NCBI GenBank assembly: GCA_037389465.1
Contig: JAZARR010000032.1
Span: 434,001 to 498,000 of the forward strand
Length of the DNA: 64,000 nucleotides
Source of the DNA: Baylisascaris procyonis
Taxonomy: Eukaryota > Nematoda > Chromadorea > Rhabditida > Ascarididae
Reading direction: 5' to 3'
Both the position numbers and the translations under genes were made by a program. The notes beneath the pieces are model-generated. The model saw nothing but the letters and a program-made list of their open reading frames with translations, searched no databases and was not told the DNA's origin. Positions 22,973 to 37,180 of this stretch are shown piece by piece. Position 1 is the first letter of the stretch. The number at the start of each line of letters is the position of its first letter.

Positions 22973-25769
22973 TTGGCAATAAAATCAACGATTGTGCACA
23001 ACTGTTTAACACTCTTGCATCGGCTATCGCCTTAACGCTGAAATATTCAACCATTTACACCGACCCAAATTAGAGTAGCAAATAAGCATTCCTGTAGGCA
23101 TCGAAACAATACATAATAAAAATATTCAAATAAAAAATTCAAACTTATTTACAACTTCCCAACAAAACTGTCAACAATATTCGCAATAGGATAGATGCTG
23201 ATATCGGCAAAAAACATCAGTGAGCTTTGAAAAGCCGAGTGAAATTTTCTTGCTATTTTTCATTGAATTATAGAAATTTTCAAGCGAACTTTTCATGAAC
23301 TTCACAAAAAGCAAGACATCATTGGTGAGAGTGACTCGAAGTAATACGTGCAATCGAGCATCGATTGCATTCATGCATTCTTGAGCTTTCGGTTCAAGGA
23401 GCACATCAAAATCAGCGATGTCACATTTAGAGCACCTAAGAAAATTAAGGTTAAATCCGAATCTATATTTCTCGCATTATCCCACTAAGTCTAAATATTA
23501 TTATTTGGAGCTCACAGCAATCTTATTTTAGACTTAAGTTATCCAAGACTTACCAGTTAACTTTTGGCAACCGAGACAAAAATATAAAGCATTCTAAAGT
23601 ACAAGAAGCCTGACTGGCGTATAGGTCACAAAAACAGTGCGGCAAATGTGAAAGGAAGCAAGAAAAATATCGCTGAATGCTAAGTAAATAATGTAGAAAA
23701 TTCGATAACACTCGGAAAAAAAGATATATTTAAGGTCAACCGAATTATAAACAAAACCTGACCAATATGAGGCAAACTAAAAATGAAAAGTAGTGCTCAA
23801 ATGATATGGAAAAAAAGTGGATTTCTATGCATTTGCCGGAGTTCCAAAGTCAATATACAAATGAAATGAAAAGTTACAAGAAAAATTTTGCTAAGTGTTC
23901 AAACTATTTCAATAAAACTTCGCTGAAGCACGTTTTCGGATATCACTATATCTACTTACAACCAGCACAAGCCCATCTTCACTTCTAAGACAATGGATTT
24001 GTTGCTGCCAACGTTACACTCACTTCAGTGATCAGCCTCTTAAGTTACTAACAAACAGTAACATATGCGTGGCAATGTCTTTTTGTTTCAACTTATGCGA
24101 ACGCGCGCACACACACAGATGTTCTGCAAATGATCTGATATTGTTTAATCCAATCTGCTTCAATAAAAAATCAATGAACACAAGATACATCGAAACCAAA
24201 TTTTCTATAGATTTAAATACCTATAACCTTGTTTGAATTTGATGGATTACCATGAGGGATTGCTTGAGGCGTCATATACGCTACGACGTTGATGACTATT
24301 TTAGCTTTAATAAGGCTCTCGAGCTGAAACCGCCCGGTGGACATTCAGTCTACGCACGTATTCACAGATATCCCACTGCTATAATTCGCTTGGCAAACAT
24401 TAATTCTCGAAAACAACAAACAGTTTGATTAAAAGCGTTCGTCTCGAAGCAAAAAAAGTGGCATCAAATACGCATTTTCGAAGAGGTCAGTGCTTAGGGG
24501 AAAAACGGTTTTTATGAAAGGGATTGATGCGATGAAATGACTGCCTTAGTAGGTCATTTCAAGGTAGATGCTACGTCACAACGTATACTTTCCTCTTTCG
24601 TCTGATGCAAATCCTAAATTTCTTCCCATAAGCTTTCAATCTGCCGCAATGTTTTTCCTCATTCAGGAACTGTTTAAAATATCTTCTAGCAGCAAAATTT
24701 ACTGAGAAAAGCAGAAAATATTGAATAATCACTGGTATAAAAAGCACTGAAAAGTGAAAAAAGTTCAAAAAATGACTGAATTATTTGCAGAAAGAGTGAA
24801 AGAGTGAAATTCGGCACTATATATTGTTTTTGGAAGGAATTCGAATTTTGGTCACTGGAAGGTAATAAGCACTAAAATTTAATTTTGTAACTAAGCACAA
24901 ATTGAAACTTCGCATACGATTCAACAATGTTCTTAACCAAAATAAAAGGCAAAATCGAACATGCGCTCGAACATCCTAACGAAACGGTCCGTATCTCCTA
25001 GTACGTTCGTCGAACTAATTTTTCATTTGAAGAAATCTATCTCAAACAGATATTTTGACAAGGTAGTTGTTGAAGTGCTACCTTTGAAAATGGCAAAGAA
25101 ATTACAGAAATTGTATGACGTTCAAAAAGAAAAGAGTCGACTTGTAATCGCAATGATCAAATAACAGCAATAAAATATTTTAGTGAAATCATAGATTTCA
25201 CATAAGAGACGCACCTTTGTTACTCCTATGAGTATTCGAGAAACTACACGTTACATGATTTATACCAACAACTTCAGCTACATCTTAAAAAAGAGAAAAA
25301 TTTGAGACTGAAACAGAAATGAGACGGTGGCACAACTAACATCCTTTAGAGCTTTTTCGAAAATTCGCAACTGCAAAGCGTATTTCAACAAGTTTACTCC
25401 TATGATGATTCTTTTATGTCTATCTAATCGGAAGTTTGATATTGATAGTCACTGAGGCTAGACTTACTAAGGTGAAGAATAGGACGATCTCAAAAATCAC
25501 AGAACAAGCATAACGAAGAAAGAACCTATAGTTAAATCAGCCGCTTTTGGAGAGTTGCGGGAAATTGTTGATCTCTCTTAGCTTAAGCCACGAATATCCT
25601 TGCACATCCTCGATGATCAAAACAAAGGATAAATTCATATCGCAAAAGTGGAAAGTGAGAAAGTGAAAGATTTTTATCTCTTCTTTCTACCTTATCGTTG
25701 TCAGCTTGAGCTATACGTCAATACTGGCAAAGCTTGAGTTGTTTTTACCTATCTAATTTGCGTTCGAAG

Positions 25770-25799
25770 ATTTTCACCACTCCTTGGAGTGGTGAAAAT
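25770..25799. other. perfect 14-base hairpin with TT loop
   Basis: The arms 25770-25783 and 25786-25799 (ATTTTCACCACTCC and its complement) flank a two-base TT loop. Further TTCACCA copies follow up to 25835. A related CACCACTCC stretch lies at 12821-12831. This could be the end of a small inverted-repeat element. Confidence 0.85.
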
Positions 25800-26449
25800 T
25801 TTCACCATTTTCACCACTTCACCACTTTCGGTTTTGCTTCTCATTGCAAATTTTCCAAAGAACGTTCCTGTTTGCGCTAGTATTCAAAGTAAAACGTTTG
25901 TAAAACATTATGTATCTAGAAGACTTAAACAATATCTATATATTCTAAATAAATCACTCGAAAACATTCTAAAATCATGAAATCACTAAGACTTCCGACT
26001 GTAACATGTTCAAAAGAGCAAAAACTGGCAACGATAAAACGTGGAGATATTCAAATATATCCCAATAAACTGCATTAAATATTTGCAAAATAATATAACA
26101 ATAATTGCAAATTACGCCACAAATAATATATGCAAATCGGTATTCCGAAAGCAGTCAAGTCAATAGACAAATGGATGATGAAAAGATGTTAATTAGAGGC
26201 CGCTGATGTTAATGTCGAAATATTACAATGCTCAATGTCCACGAATTATTAATTGACGATAAGCTTCAAGTGTACGGAAATTGTTGAGCAAAAGCATTTG
26301 GAAAGCAAGTAAAAGAGAGGTGTCCTAATATCGTTGAAGCATTGTTGAGTGGCAAAACTTTTGATGCCTCATATTAAAAGCAATGCAAATTTCGCACAAT
26401 AGCTCGAAAAGTGTTGATTTGTGATGGGAATATGAGGAGCAAAGTCATC

Positions 26450-26760
26450 ACTAGCAATGCGAGCTATTCAAGCGCATTATCTTGCCGTGAAAGTGGAGTG
26501 TTCGAGGAGATTTTGAGGTGAGGCAAAGGTAGCCAGTTTATTTGTGTACGCTGAGCTGAGTGGTCGGTTTGCTGAGTGTGAGTGGCTCTGACCAGAGGCT
26601 GAGGATGTCGAGTGGACAATAGCCGCTAGAGTTAAGTAAACATCGTTTTCACTCGCTTGCGGCTAACGGACACGCGTCGACGACAATCTACCACTGTCTC
26701 ACCTCGTCACATAGAAGTTGCCGTACGTGGCACCGGGTTTTCCAAATATGGCGCACGATC
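26450..26760. promoter_or_regulatory. CpG-richer patch upstream of the cadherin gene
   Basis: About 300 bases with many CG dinucleotides (for example CGGACACGCGTCGACGAC near 26670) inside AT-rich DNA, 3.5 kb upstream of the cadherin start codon. No open frame stands out. A promoter, non-coding first exon or old repeat are all possible; the regulatory label is only an inference. Confidence 0.2.
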
Positions 26761-29700
26761 TTAGGTCAATGTGTCATAATAAACGATTCGAAAAACAGTA
26801 TTCAAAAAATATATGTAACGGTGGTAATGCAAAGTCTTATAGCTCCGCACGAATTCATTCGAGTCGTATCGCCTACATCTAATTTTCCTTTCATTCATTA
26901 GTGACATCTAATTTTCCACTCTTAATTTTCAACCTATTTTACTTCTCAACTGTTTTTCGTTTTCCTTTCAAATCCTTTCTTTCATTTTCAAATTTTCTTT
27001 TCACTTTCATTTTCCCCTCATTGCTTTTCAAATTTAGAATGTGAAGGACATACTCTTAGAATACCTCGAGGCTTTTCATTTTAGAGGATAAAAAATTCGG
27101 AAGCCTTTCATGAATTTGACGAAGACTAAGGCAAATTAAGTCAGTTGAAGCGACATCGATGTGGGACTTAAATGTGCAGCACTACAAAACTGCACCACAC
27201 TACCCTTATACAGTTTAATATTTCGTACTATTTGTTGAGCCAAAATATAGGTTCATCTATGGTTAAATACTGCTGTTAATGTGTCGTTCAAAAGTTTCTA
27301 TATCGATATCAGTACTGATAAACATCTGACATTTAAGTGATATCAGTATCAGATATGCGTTAAGCTCAAGGCACGTCGATACGAATGTAAATAAAGGGAT
27401 TTTACACAAATAAAAACATCACTAACTACGCAGCACAAATATCATTACTAATGTTGCATAATAACGATAATCAATTATTCTTTACATGGGTTAGATTATT
27501 TGTTCAATTCGCACCGATCAATCAGAGTATTTAGCGGAACTCTTCGTTGCGATTTCATCACAAGGAATGCGCAGCACTCAATACGTCGACATATCGTTTT
27601 ACTAATGACAACATGCCAATTTCACTTTCTTTTGCTATTCGCGATCGTTTCACAGTAAACGCGTTAATTGACAACCGTTTCACAATAAATAATTGACAGC
27701 CGTGAGCACAACTCTCTCATTATAATGAATATAAATAAGTTGAAAATTTTTTATAATAATAATGGTAGTGGTTATGACTGTATTCACAAAGAGCTCAAAC
27801 AACAGATTTTGAATGAGAAATCAGCGCATGCAGTTATGCAATCGCGTTATCAAGGACTTTAGTAGCGTCAATGCTCAGTTTTCCCTGAACAAATCAAAAA
27901 CTTATAAACCTATAATTTTAGAGTTAAGACCAGCAAAGGTTGGCAAGATATTCTAGAGAAAAAATTCCTAATACTGAAGGTATATGACCTTTCTCTGTGG
28001 TAAAATGAAAAAAATTATTAATATAGTTCATCCTATAACAACCAACGTTTTCTGCTTAGAATGAAGCGCAACATACGACATAGTAAATAGCTCCTATTCA
28101 TCGTTACTAATAATTACTATTAATTCTTATGCTGTAAAAAGAAAAAAAAAGAAATTTATTCAATGTAAATCCAAAAAATTTTATCGTTTTAATCAACGAT
28201 ATCCTAATTTGTAGTGTTCATCGATAGTGGACGAATCCTTGTCTATGCTAAACAGATAAAGAACAAATCCAAGCACTTCAGACGATTGAAAGGTGCTTAC
28301 AGGAAGAGCAAACTGCAATGTGGTGCAATAGTTATCTGCTTGTTTTCAAATTTGCCCACATTTTTATATTTGAACTTTTTTTTCCACTATAACAGAAATA
28401 ATGAAAACTCATCAATGGCTATGAGATTATGGCATAATTTAGTGCTGTCATATATCAAATGCTCGCAACCTATTCATAGCTTTTTTTAAAGAAGAAGCTA
28501 TCTAAGACTCAATATTATCAAAGTTGACTTCATAAAAACACTCTACAAGACTCAGGTGAGTTTCTCTTAATACTTCGCAGATTGCATCAGTAGCGTATCT
28601 TAGGGACGTTACCACTTCACGAATCTTCTTTATTACACCTACGAAACTCTCAGCGAACTTTCTACATAGTGCTCTAAATACAATATCATATAAGTCAGTC
28701 TATTTTCGTCAACGTCTGCAATACCATTCGCCGAAATCGTAGATACTGTAAACAGATAAAACTCAAAAGAATTGCGATAGCTGAACGATGAGGGAATTAT
28801 CGGCATTTGCGAAGAGAACTTTTTAGCACCCGCTGATGATCGGATTATCAGATCATTTACTTACTCTGATCTGTTTGTCTCTCACAAACGAAAAAAAAAC
28901 AAACAAACAATTTCGTCGATCAATTATTCATTTTTGAGCCTCAATAACTAGTTGCAACCATATTTGCAAATTGCAATAGCAAGTAAATATCACAACTGTA
29001 TTCTAAAAGGTGTTGAAATCATTTTACGTTTAGATTAAGGATCTGAAAGCTATTTGCCGATGAAATTTTACTGTGGGATATAATCTAACTAAAAAGTTTC
29101 CAAGAAGCTTTTTTAATGGTTAGATATCGTTTCGTTAGAAAATACTACGTGTTTAAATGTTCATAATCTCTGTTTTTTTAAATGATAGCAGGTGAAATGT
29201 TTATAAAGCACAACCGACATTGTTGATCGAGTATCATTAGGCTCAATATAGATAATAAATAGTCATTAGATGAGAAGATAAGCAACTCGAAAAGTGGATC
29301 AATGCAATATTTACTTCATCGAAATGATCGCTTTTGTAGTAATAGTAATAACAATAACGATATCTACTAATGAAAACAAAATACAGCAGCGATAATAGTG
29401 ATAGTCCTAGAAATTAGAATGAGAATTCCACCAATAACAATTTTTCAAAACTATACTGCCCGTAGACAGCAACGCTGCCGTTATGCCATCTGTTACCTTC
29501 AATAAGGATCAATTCATATTTTCCATCCAGTTCCTTTTGTTTAACACTGCGATAACTAGTAAGCAAACGAACTTCCTTAAGCAACTATCAGCCAATCGTT
29601 TATAGTCATTTACCAATCCTGAAACCCTCCAATACTTCCGACTGGATATACTACTGAGGAAGCCATCGATGGAATCAACATTCTCATTCAGTAATGCCTC

Positions 29701-32700
29701 TCCACCCAACCCTAGCCTCAAGTGGTCCACACTGTTGAAAAAAGGAATCAAGTTTCATTATTTAATCGAACAAACCAACACTTACACGATATCTGCATCG
29801 TTTCTAAATGACTATTTACCTATAGAAACAGCAAGATTAGATGTTAGTCAAAAATTAGATTCTGTAAATGAAGGAAATTCTTAGTGCAATGACATCGAAA
29901 AGAAACGTTTTACGCAAAGCGCTAAGAAATCGAACACATACATACACACACGATTATGAGGGGCAATTGTGTGAACAAGCGGCAATTTCCTTCGTCCGTC
30001 AAGGTTCATCGTGCAGAAAAAAGAAAAACTCCATCATTTTCAATGCATCGTTAGGTGAGAAATATTGCCGTAACATCACTCATCTATGTAAAATTGACGT
30101 CTCCAAATGTCAATTTATCTGCATTTATCTCCTATATGGTGAAATAGTTTTCGAAATGGAATAGAACCTCTAGAAGGTAAATGCTGGCAATATTACAGAT
30201 GAACAGTGATACTCTAAGATACTTTGAAAGATGTAAGAACTTTTGTGGCGAACACTTCACGGTCTAATGATTGCCGTAAAAATGGTAAAGCAACAAGTAA
30301 TCCATACAAAAGAAACTATACTCAGTGCATTTTTCAATTTTTGAAATCACAAAAATTGCAATGGGCGTACAAAAAAAAGATTTACTTTCACCTCAAAATA
30401 GTGCTGTCATTTATTTATATCGATGAATGCGAGGTGATTGAAGATCTTTTTGATTTTGCAAACGAGCGAAAAGACAACTAATTTAAAAATCAAAATAATT
30501 ATAAGCAATAAATTAGTGTTAGCTGTATTTCGCGTTACACTCATTCCCCTCTATTTCCGAGCTGACCGATGTTGAGTTTAAGAAATCTTTAAAAGTCGAA
30601 TAATGCAACCTGACAAATTGATTTGACAAATCGGCTAAAGTCAACAAATCGGCGAAATCTTCTCATGCCTTCCTCTCATTTGCCTCAAATGAGGTTATTA
30701 ATCGTACAGTTCGAATTTCTCCAGAAAAGATGCGCAATGAGAAATTAGGAATGCGTAGGAAGATGCTAGAAATGCCGATAACTGCAGAACAATTAAATAT
30801 AATGTGAAACTGATGGGTTTTAAAGATGCCCAAATAGTCGAAAAGCATGAAGAAATCTAAAAAAAAACTACATAAAAACGCAAAATTTCGATAACTCTGC
30901 ATCTCCTTAGCAGGTAATAACGTACTATAGTAGCTAAACCACACAACTGACACTATTGTGTAAAAAAAATATATATCTCTGTAAATATGCGCAATTGAAA
31001 ATTCCCTTTCAGATTTTTAAAAATCTTTAAGATCTGCAATTGATTCACTTGATTTTATGGTAGCATTTCAAAAAAAAAAGAAAATAAAAATAAAAAATAA
31101 AATAAAATCCCCAGAATTTGTAATTTGGAGCGGAAATTTCACGCGAAAACATTTATGTCGATGAGCTATGCAAACGAGTGACTGAAACACGATGAACTGA
31201 CTTTTCATGTATGTATTTGTATGTTGAGAAAATATTTAATATTGCAGAAATATGTCATCGAAAGGCTTTGAGTTAGTGACATCTAGGCATACAACTAACA
31301 GACAAAAGGGTTTTGGTGATCTTTGGAGGGGCATAGTAGGCGAGTTCGTGCTCTCAGTACTCATTCAACGGTCACGTCACACTCACAAAAGCGATTCGAC
31401 AAAAGCGCATCTCGTGAGTGCAAAGTCACTGCCAATGAACATCGCCTTTTGTGAAGCACTATACAAGACGATTAACGCAAACACTAACATAAATATAAAA
31501 TCACATTCTAAACATATTCACTAATATATTAGTTGGTTAGCAATAATCACTTCCTTAGAAAAATGGTCGAAAGAGAACGACATTTTTTCCTTCAACTTGC
31601 AGAATATTCTTCACTCGGAAGTGATAGTGGAGATAAATTTACTTAGCATTTTTGTAGAATATCACTCATTAGGTGTCTCACAATTTAAATAAATCAGTAA
31701 AACGGTGCTGCGATGAAAGGAACATATCTTAGAATAGAATAGAGCATAATGAACGTTGCAAGAACTACAGAAAGAAGGTGATGAACAGCGCAAACAATTA
31801 CGAGAGTATGAGTGTTTTCTTCTATTTAATTATTATTAATGTTTTTAGTAGAATTTTGTTACAGACTAAGAAGGAACTACAAAATAATTTCTACAAGATA
31901 GGGGAAGGACTTATTGTTTGACAGGAAGGATGGCGTGGCACTCAATGTGATTTGTGCTAGAAAAGAATTTTAGTGTGGAGATGCTTGCAGCTATGTTCGT
32001 TCTAGCATAGAAATTTTCGGCTCTCTGCATTTCAAGGTCTCACTCTTTACACGTCTCTTTTTATTTGAGCACTATAAAAAAGAGGAAATCATCCAAGCAC
32101 TAACTCAATTGGAATGCAAATTGATAGTTTATGCACGGCAAACGTTAAAAACTGGAAACGTCATTTTAGCATTTCCTTAGTGAAAATGGAAGCCTCACAG
32201 AGTTTTACAACCTTGTGAAAACTTCAAACAAGCTAGCGCTTTCCTTTAAACGAAGGTAGAGAAATTAATGCTAACGTTTTCAATTCAAATTAGTTTTCGA
32301 ATAATTCAATTTCAAACCAATTTGCACCATTTGCAGCATAAATTGCATAAATCTCAAATTGCAAATTATTGCATAAATTGCACCATTTGTCACCAAAGGT
32401 TGTAGAGACCAAGACGAATATGGCATTCTTGGAGAAATGGCATTAAGAACATATAGGTGAAGGAAACATTTCGCCGGCATAAATATAGAGGCAGTAGACC
32501 ACTGTTAGGCGACTAAATGTTAAGGATGCAAAAGTAAGGCGCTAACTGATTATCTATAAGAATAAAAGGTAGCCATTTCGGGCCTTATCCCTTTACGTGT
32601 GCACTTGGGTTATGCGCGGGTCATCGTCGGAACGATAAGCATAACCTGTTAGTACGAGAAGTTGCAAAGACAACTTAATTGACCGCAGAATGAAAGAGAG

Positions 32701-34240
32701 AGAAAAAAGTAGAAAAGAAAAGAAATGGAAAAGAAAACTACAGGTAAAATTTGTATTAAAAATGCATGATAAATAGAAAAGTTACACAAAATGGCACCTA
32801 CCTCAGCGTCGTAGTCCGCTCTCTTCCTTTTCTCCAAAAGAGTCGTTTGAGAAGTTGAATCAAGCCTCTTTTACCACCGAGCTGCATTTCCAATCTCTAC
32901 AAGAAGAGCTTGTAACCCAATGTCCAGGGGAAGAAGTTACGCGAGACGAACAGTAATAATAACGCATTACACGCCAACGTGCAGTAAAGAGCCAATAAAG
33001 CTCTACGTATAAAGACTTCTTAATTGTTGAAATATAATTACCCTACAATTTAAAGCATTATATGAAATCAATTCTAATATCCTAAGAGGTAGATAATAGT
33101 ATGTTCAACCTTAATTTTATTAAAAGGTGATATAAAATCTAGCGCTAGTGGAAACCAAAGGCGACGTATTAGATTAAATAAAATAAAATAAATTGAAAAT
33201 GAAACAAAAATTAAAGCTTTATTATAAAATAAACATGTTGGTGATGGTCATGAAAATCCTACGTAAATTGAAACAAAGGAAGATAAGAGGTTTTGAGTAA
33301 ACATGCCAATAAAAATATGTAAAGAGTCACATAGAAAGTTATATTAAAATATGAAAGTAAAGGGTTATAAAAAAATCAGGGAACAAGCCATAATAAAAGA
33401 AAAGCAAAGTCTAAAAATAATGTATTAGAAAGATTGAATATGAAAACTACAGTATGCTTAAAATGTCTTCACAAAGCAAAGTATATCCCAGAATAATGAG
33501 CTACAAATTCGTACAGTTTAATGCAAAAAGCAAAAGATGAGTTACCAACATCAAGGGTGATATTGATTAGTAATCAATAAAAGTAAGCGTCAATGTTGGC
33601 TGCGTAGACCTAACAGTACTATCGCGGGAAGAGCATTATTTGTATGATCTACGCATTATGTAAAACATATCGAACAAAACGAGTAACGTTTAAGGCTCCC
33701 TAAAAGATTCTAACCAAGAAATACTGACATAAGTACCGTAATAAAATGGTAAAACTAACACTTAAACGCCCTATAACAATAAACGAAATAAAATTAAAAA
33801 AATAGATGTTAGTCATTATTGCATCGTTATTAGTGTAATGTTAAGAAGCGCTGATCAATAAATCTTTGTATATATCGTAAAAGCAATCTTACTATGAAGA
33901 TGTACGACCTGTATAGATCATAATACCCTTACGCCTGTAGTGTTAATAAGCGAAAGATAGTAAAGTCCATTAAAAATTTCGTAAGCCAAACTTTTAATAA
34001 TCTGTCTATTAGGGAGACGAAATTACAGACTAATTCTAGTTCACTAATTAATGCTTTACATAAGAATTTTTCCATTAGAGAAACACTGAGACCTCTTTGT
34101 CCTTATAATTTTTTAGCAATCCTTTACACTTATTAATAAAGTCTGGCTCAAATGACCAAAATTTACTAAATCTGTAGGCTTTGGAAGTTACGAGGTTTTT
34201 GCATATGAACAGTGGGATATTACTGTCCAATTGAGTGTAT

Positions 34241-34282
34241 TTATTCACAGAAAAATTCAACTTATTCACAGAAAAATTCAAC
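34241..34282. repeat. perfect 21-base tandem duplication
   Basis: TTATTCACAGAAAAATTCAAC occurs twice, back to back and identical, at 34241-34261 and 34262-34282. The identity suggests a recent duplication. Confidence 0.95.
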
Positions 34283-34500
34283 TGATCCGTCTTATCATAG
34301 ACGCTTGAGACGACACCCCTACACGTAATATATAAGTTTCTGTCTTATATAATCAGGGATTTATTTTATCCTAAATCACCTCATCCTCATCCCTCCACAT
34401 CTCAAACCACATCATTCTTTCAAGCCTTTCTATATAATCACTTAAAGGCTATAATTATCGCTTTAAACTTTCGAAGTGGGGTATTTATCATTATATAACT

Positions 34501-34555
34501 GAGTCCTTCATACGACTTCGTTAGATCGTAGCGGAGTCCTTCATATGACTCGGCG
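34501..34555. repeat. 35-base spaced direct repeat
   Basis: GAGTCCTTCATACGACT at about 34501 recurs as GAGTCCTTCATATGACT about 35 bases later with one change. It is probably a small tandem duplication. Confidence 0.7.
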
Positions 34556-37069
34556 TCACTTCTCAAACGGATGTCATAAATGCTGACAATTAGTCAATGA
34601 TGGCGAAGGAAACGGTGAGGAAAACATTTCATTCATCAAGAAAAGAGGATTGATGCTTCTCCTTCACGTTGTTTAGAGAAATTGTTCACACACTTTCAAA
34701 TAACACCAGGTGTTAGTGATTATTTCGGACAGCAATTAAAGACTTCGAATTCTCGATGAAAATTCGCCGAAAGCAAAGTTTTTACATGCTATCGGCTGTT
34801 TTTAGGTACAAAAACGAGAGAATAGCTTGCATATCACTCATGTTCGAAGCCTTTATCACCATTATAGCGCTCATTGATTACGAAAAATATAGATAATAGG
34901 ATCGAAAATATGTCCAAAGAATGCTTGTAACATTCCACTGCTTTGTTGCTTTCCAATTGAGAAAAAAAGTTTTATACTAGTAAATACTGAATGACACAGC
35001 ATTATTCCATATATACAACAAAGCGATATAACAAAAGTCTCATATTTCTCAAGCATTCGACCACTAATTAAAGTTTGATCGTAATGCCGAGGATTGCGCA
35101 GAAAACTTTAATCTTGCATTAATGTAATATCTTCACTATTACCTCTTTACACACGTTTGCAAAATTGCTTTGCAGAAGAGCGTTATGGTGATTTAATATT
35201 TGTACCCATGTACGTATGCCAGATAGTTTCACCTCACGAACTCGGGAACCAACTCTGCATATCAACATAGTGGCATATCTCTTAAAAAATGTGATGGATA
35301 AGGTGCGTGCCACAGCGAAATCCCTCCCCCTCCCCTTCTCATATCATATTCCAGACTGATAAATCAACGTCGAAATCAATTGCATATATTTGAAGGTAAA
35401 AAACTGCGTGCATCCCACATCGATCGGACTTTCGTCCCGCATCAGTAGGTTGTCATAAGAGAACGGTGCGCCCATAGAAGATTTGCACAAGTGGTCATAG
35501 CTAATAAGGTACAAATCCATATCCCAGGTACTTTATTTCTTGCCGCTAATTTTTGAAAGCGGTTGGTCAGCTCAGGTGATGCAAGAGCGCATATCTTGTT
35601 AGCTGCAGTGGGACGCTTGTTTCTTGCGAAAGATGAGACGTGATACCTGAGACCATTGCATGAGCAAAATTAATGGGATTATCGCTGCAGCCGCATCGAC
35701 AGCAACAATCGACCGTTCATGAAAACCAAATGTTTCATAGTTGGAATATTCGATAAAACCGCCGATATTTCAAAAAGATCAAAAACATATCTGACGCGTA
35801 ATAAAGATATAAATATAATAAATTGCGGAATTCCTTGCGAATACACACAAAAAAAGAATAATAAATAAAACAGTATAATTGGCTTGAGAGAAAACCCGTT
35901 ACAGCAAAAAAAGAGAAAAAATTGATTAGCTCAGCTATTCGAATTCGTCCATCGTCAACTAGCCCAAACCTACTTTATGGGTCTTGACGAGAAAAAACTT
36001 TAGCAACCAGCTTCAGCAGCCAATTATCACTTTAAAAAAATCATTCTATTAGTAAATGAATGCATGTTTATTTATCTTTAAATATGCAAATTTCTATCAA
36101 TTTAACAATTCTGTTTATATTTACTCGTCTAACTTAATCTACATTATTTATTTCGTCATTTGTCTAACCTTCAACTGAAAAAAACCGCTTTTTCCAAGGG
36201 AACCTTCCAATATTTTAGAATGTCGCTAATGTATACAGTCAAGCAAATTTCTGTCTTACCTAGAAATAAGGAATGCAACTGAAGTGAATTTCGCATATTC
36301 GTAGGAATATAGCAGAAAAATTTTCAGCTGAAAAAATTAATCAGCTCAATGAAAAACGATAAGATTCGATAGGGATTGCTACTAATCTTTGCCAATATTT
36401 TCAACCGCACTTATAACTGCACAACGTTCTCAGTCATTTTTTTTGTCAGTTCTAGTGCCCAGAGTTCATTCCGAAATAAATGAACTGAAATAGAGTAATG
36501 GGATAAATTAAAAACTCCAAATTTCGCACCTTAGTTTACCTCGTTTGAGCACTTAAAAAGGACGGATATGTAAGATCTGATATATCGCTGCACAACACAT
36601 GAACATAAAATTACATGCAATTAAACAAAAAATTCAACAACAACATTAAGATGGAATAACAATGATGATTCTGTTTTGTTCAAATAAGATGCGTACATAA
36701 ATGAAATTTAAAAAAAAAAAACGATGAGAATCATAAACGAATAAAATTATGCACTCAATTTGTGCGTCATATACAATTATACAAATCCTTGATTATTTAA
36801 TATCATTTTTTTTTTGTCGAAATTGTTCTATACTTTAATTCTGAAGAAATGGTATATCGCGATTTTCAATTTTTAATTCAAAATTTCAAACTTCGAATTT
36901 TTTGAGAGAGTTTTTGAAAAATATTCTATCTGAAGGAATGACGTTAGTAGAAATAAAAGCTAAATTTGACAGGAAATTCCTGAAAAAAACAATCGCGAAA
37001 GTGACAGCGCACTATGAATGGAGTCTTCATTTCAAGCCAAAACGAACTGTTCACTGAAGGAGGCCAATG

Positions 37070-37180
37070 TTAAAATTGAAAATCTTTCTGCTTCGATTCG
37101 TCGATGTTTGGTGGGCTACATAATGCTGATCTCTCGTCAGTACCATTCTGAGCGGCCATCGCTTCCCGCAATTCGTCTAT
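37070..37180 (-). CDS. GPCR last exon: C-terminal tail and stop
   Basis: Thirty-six codons and TAA. They start IDELREAMAAQNGTDERSAL after a TCGATTTTCAG acceptor in phase 0, continuing ...LKPQ|IDELREA. This is a hydrophilic, Ser-containing cytoplasmic end. Possible polyadenylation signals (ATTAAA on the minus strand, near 36834 and 36871) lie downstream. Confidence 0.85.
   Translation of the reverse strand: MDELREAMAAQNGTDERSALCSPPNIDESKQKDFQF

Larger units (their letters stand above)
22973..37069. other. 14 kb gene-free interval between the two genes
   Basis: It separates the cadherin start from the receptor stop; both genes are on the minus strand. The open frames here are short, lack splice-supported partners and resemble no family I know. 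It holds AT-rich low-complexity DNA, a hairpin at 25.77 kb, a CpG-richer patch at 26.45-26.76 kb and small duplications at 34.2 and 34.5 kb. It should contain the cadherin promoter and the receptor 3' flank. Confidence 0.6.
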
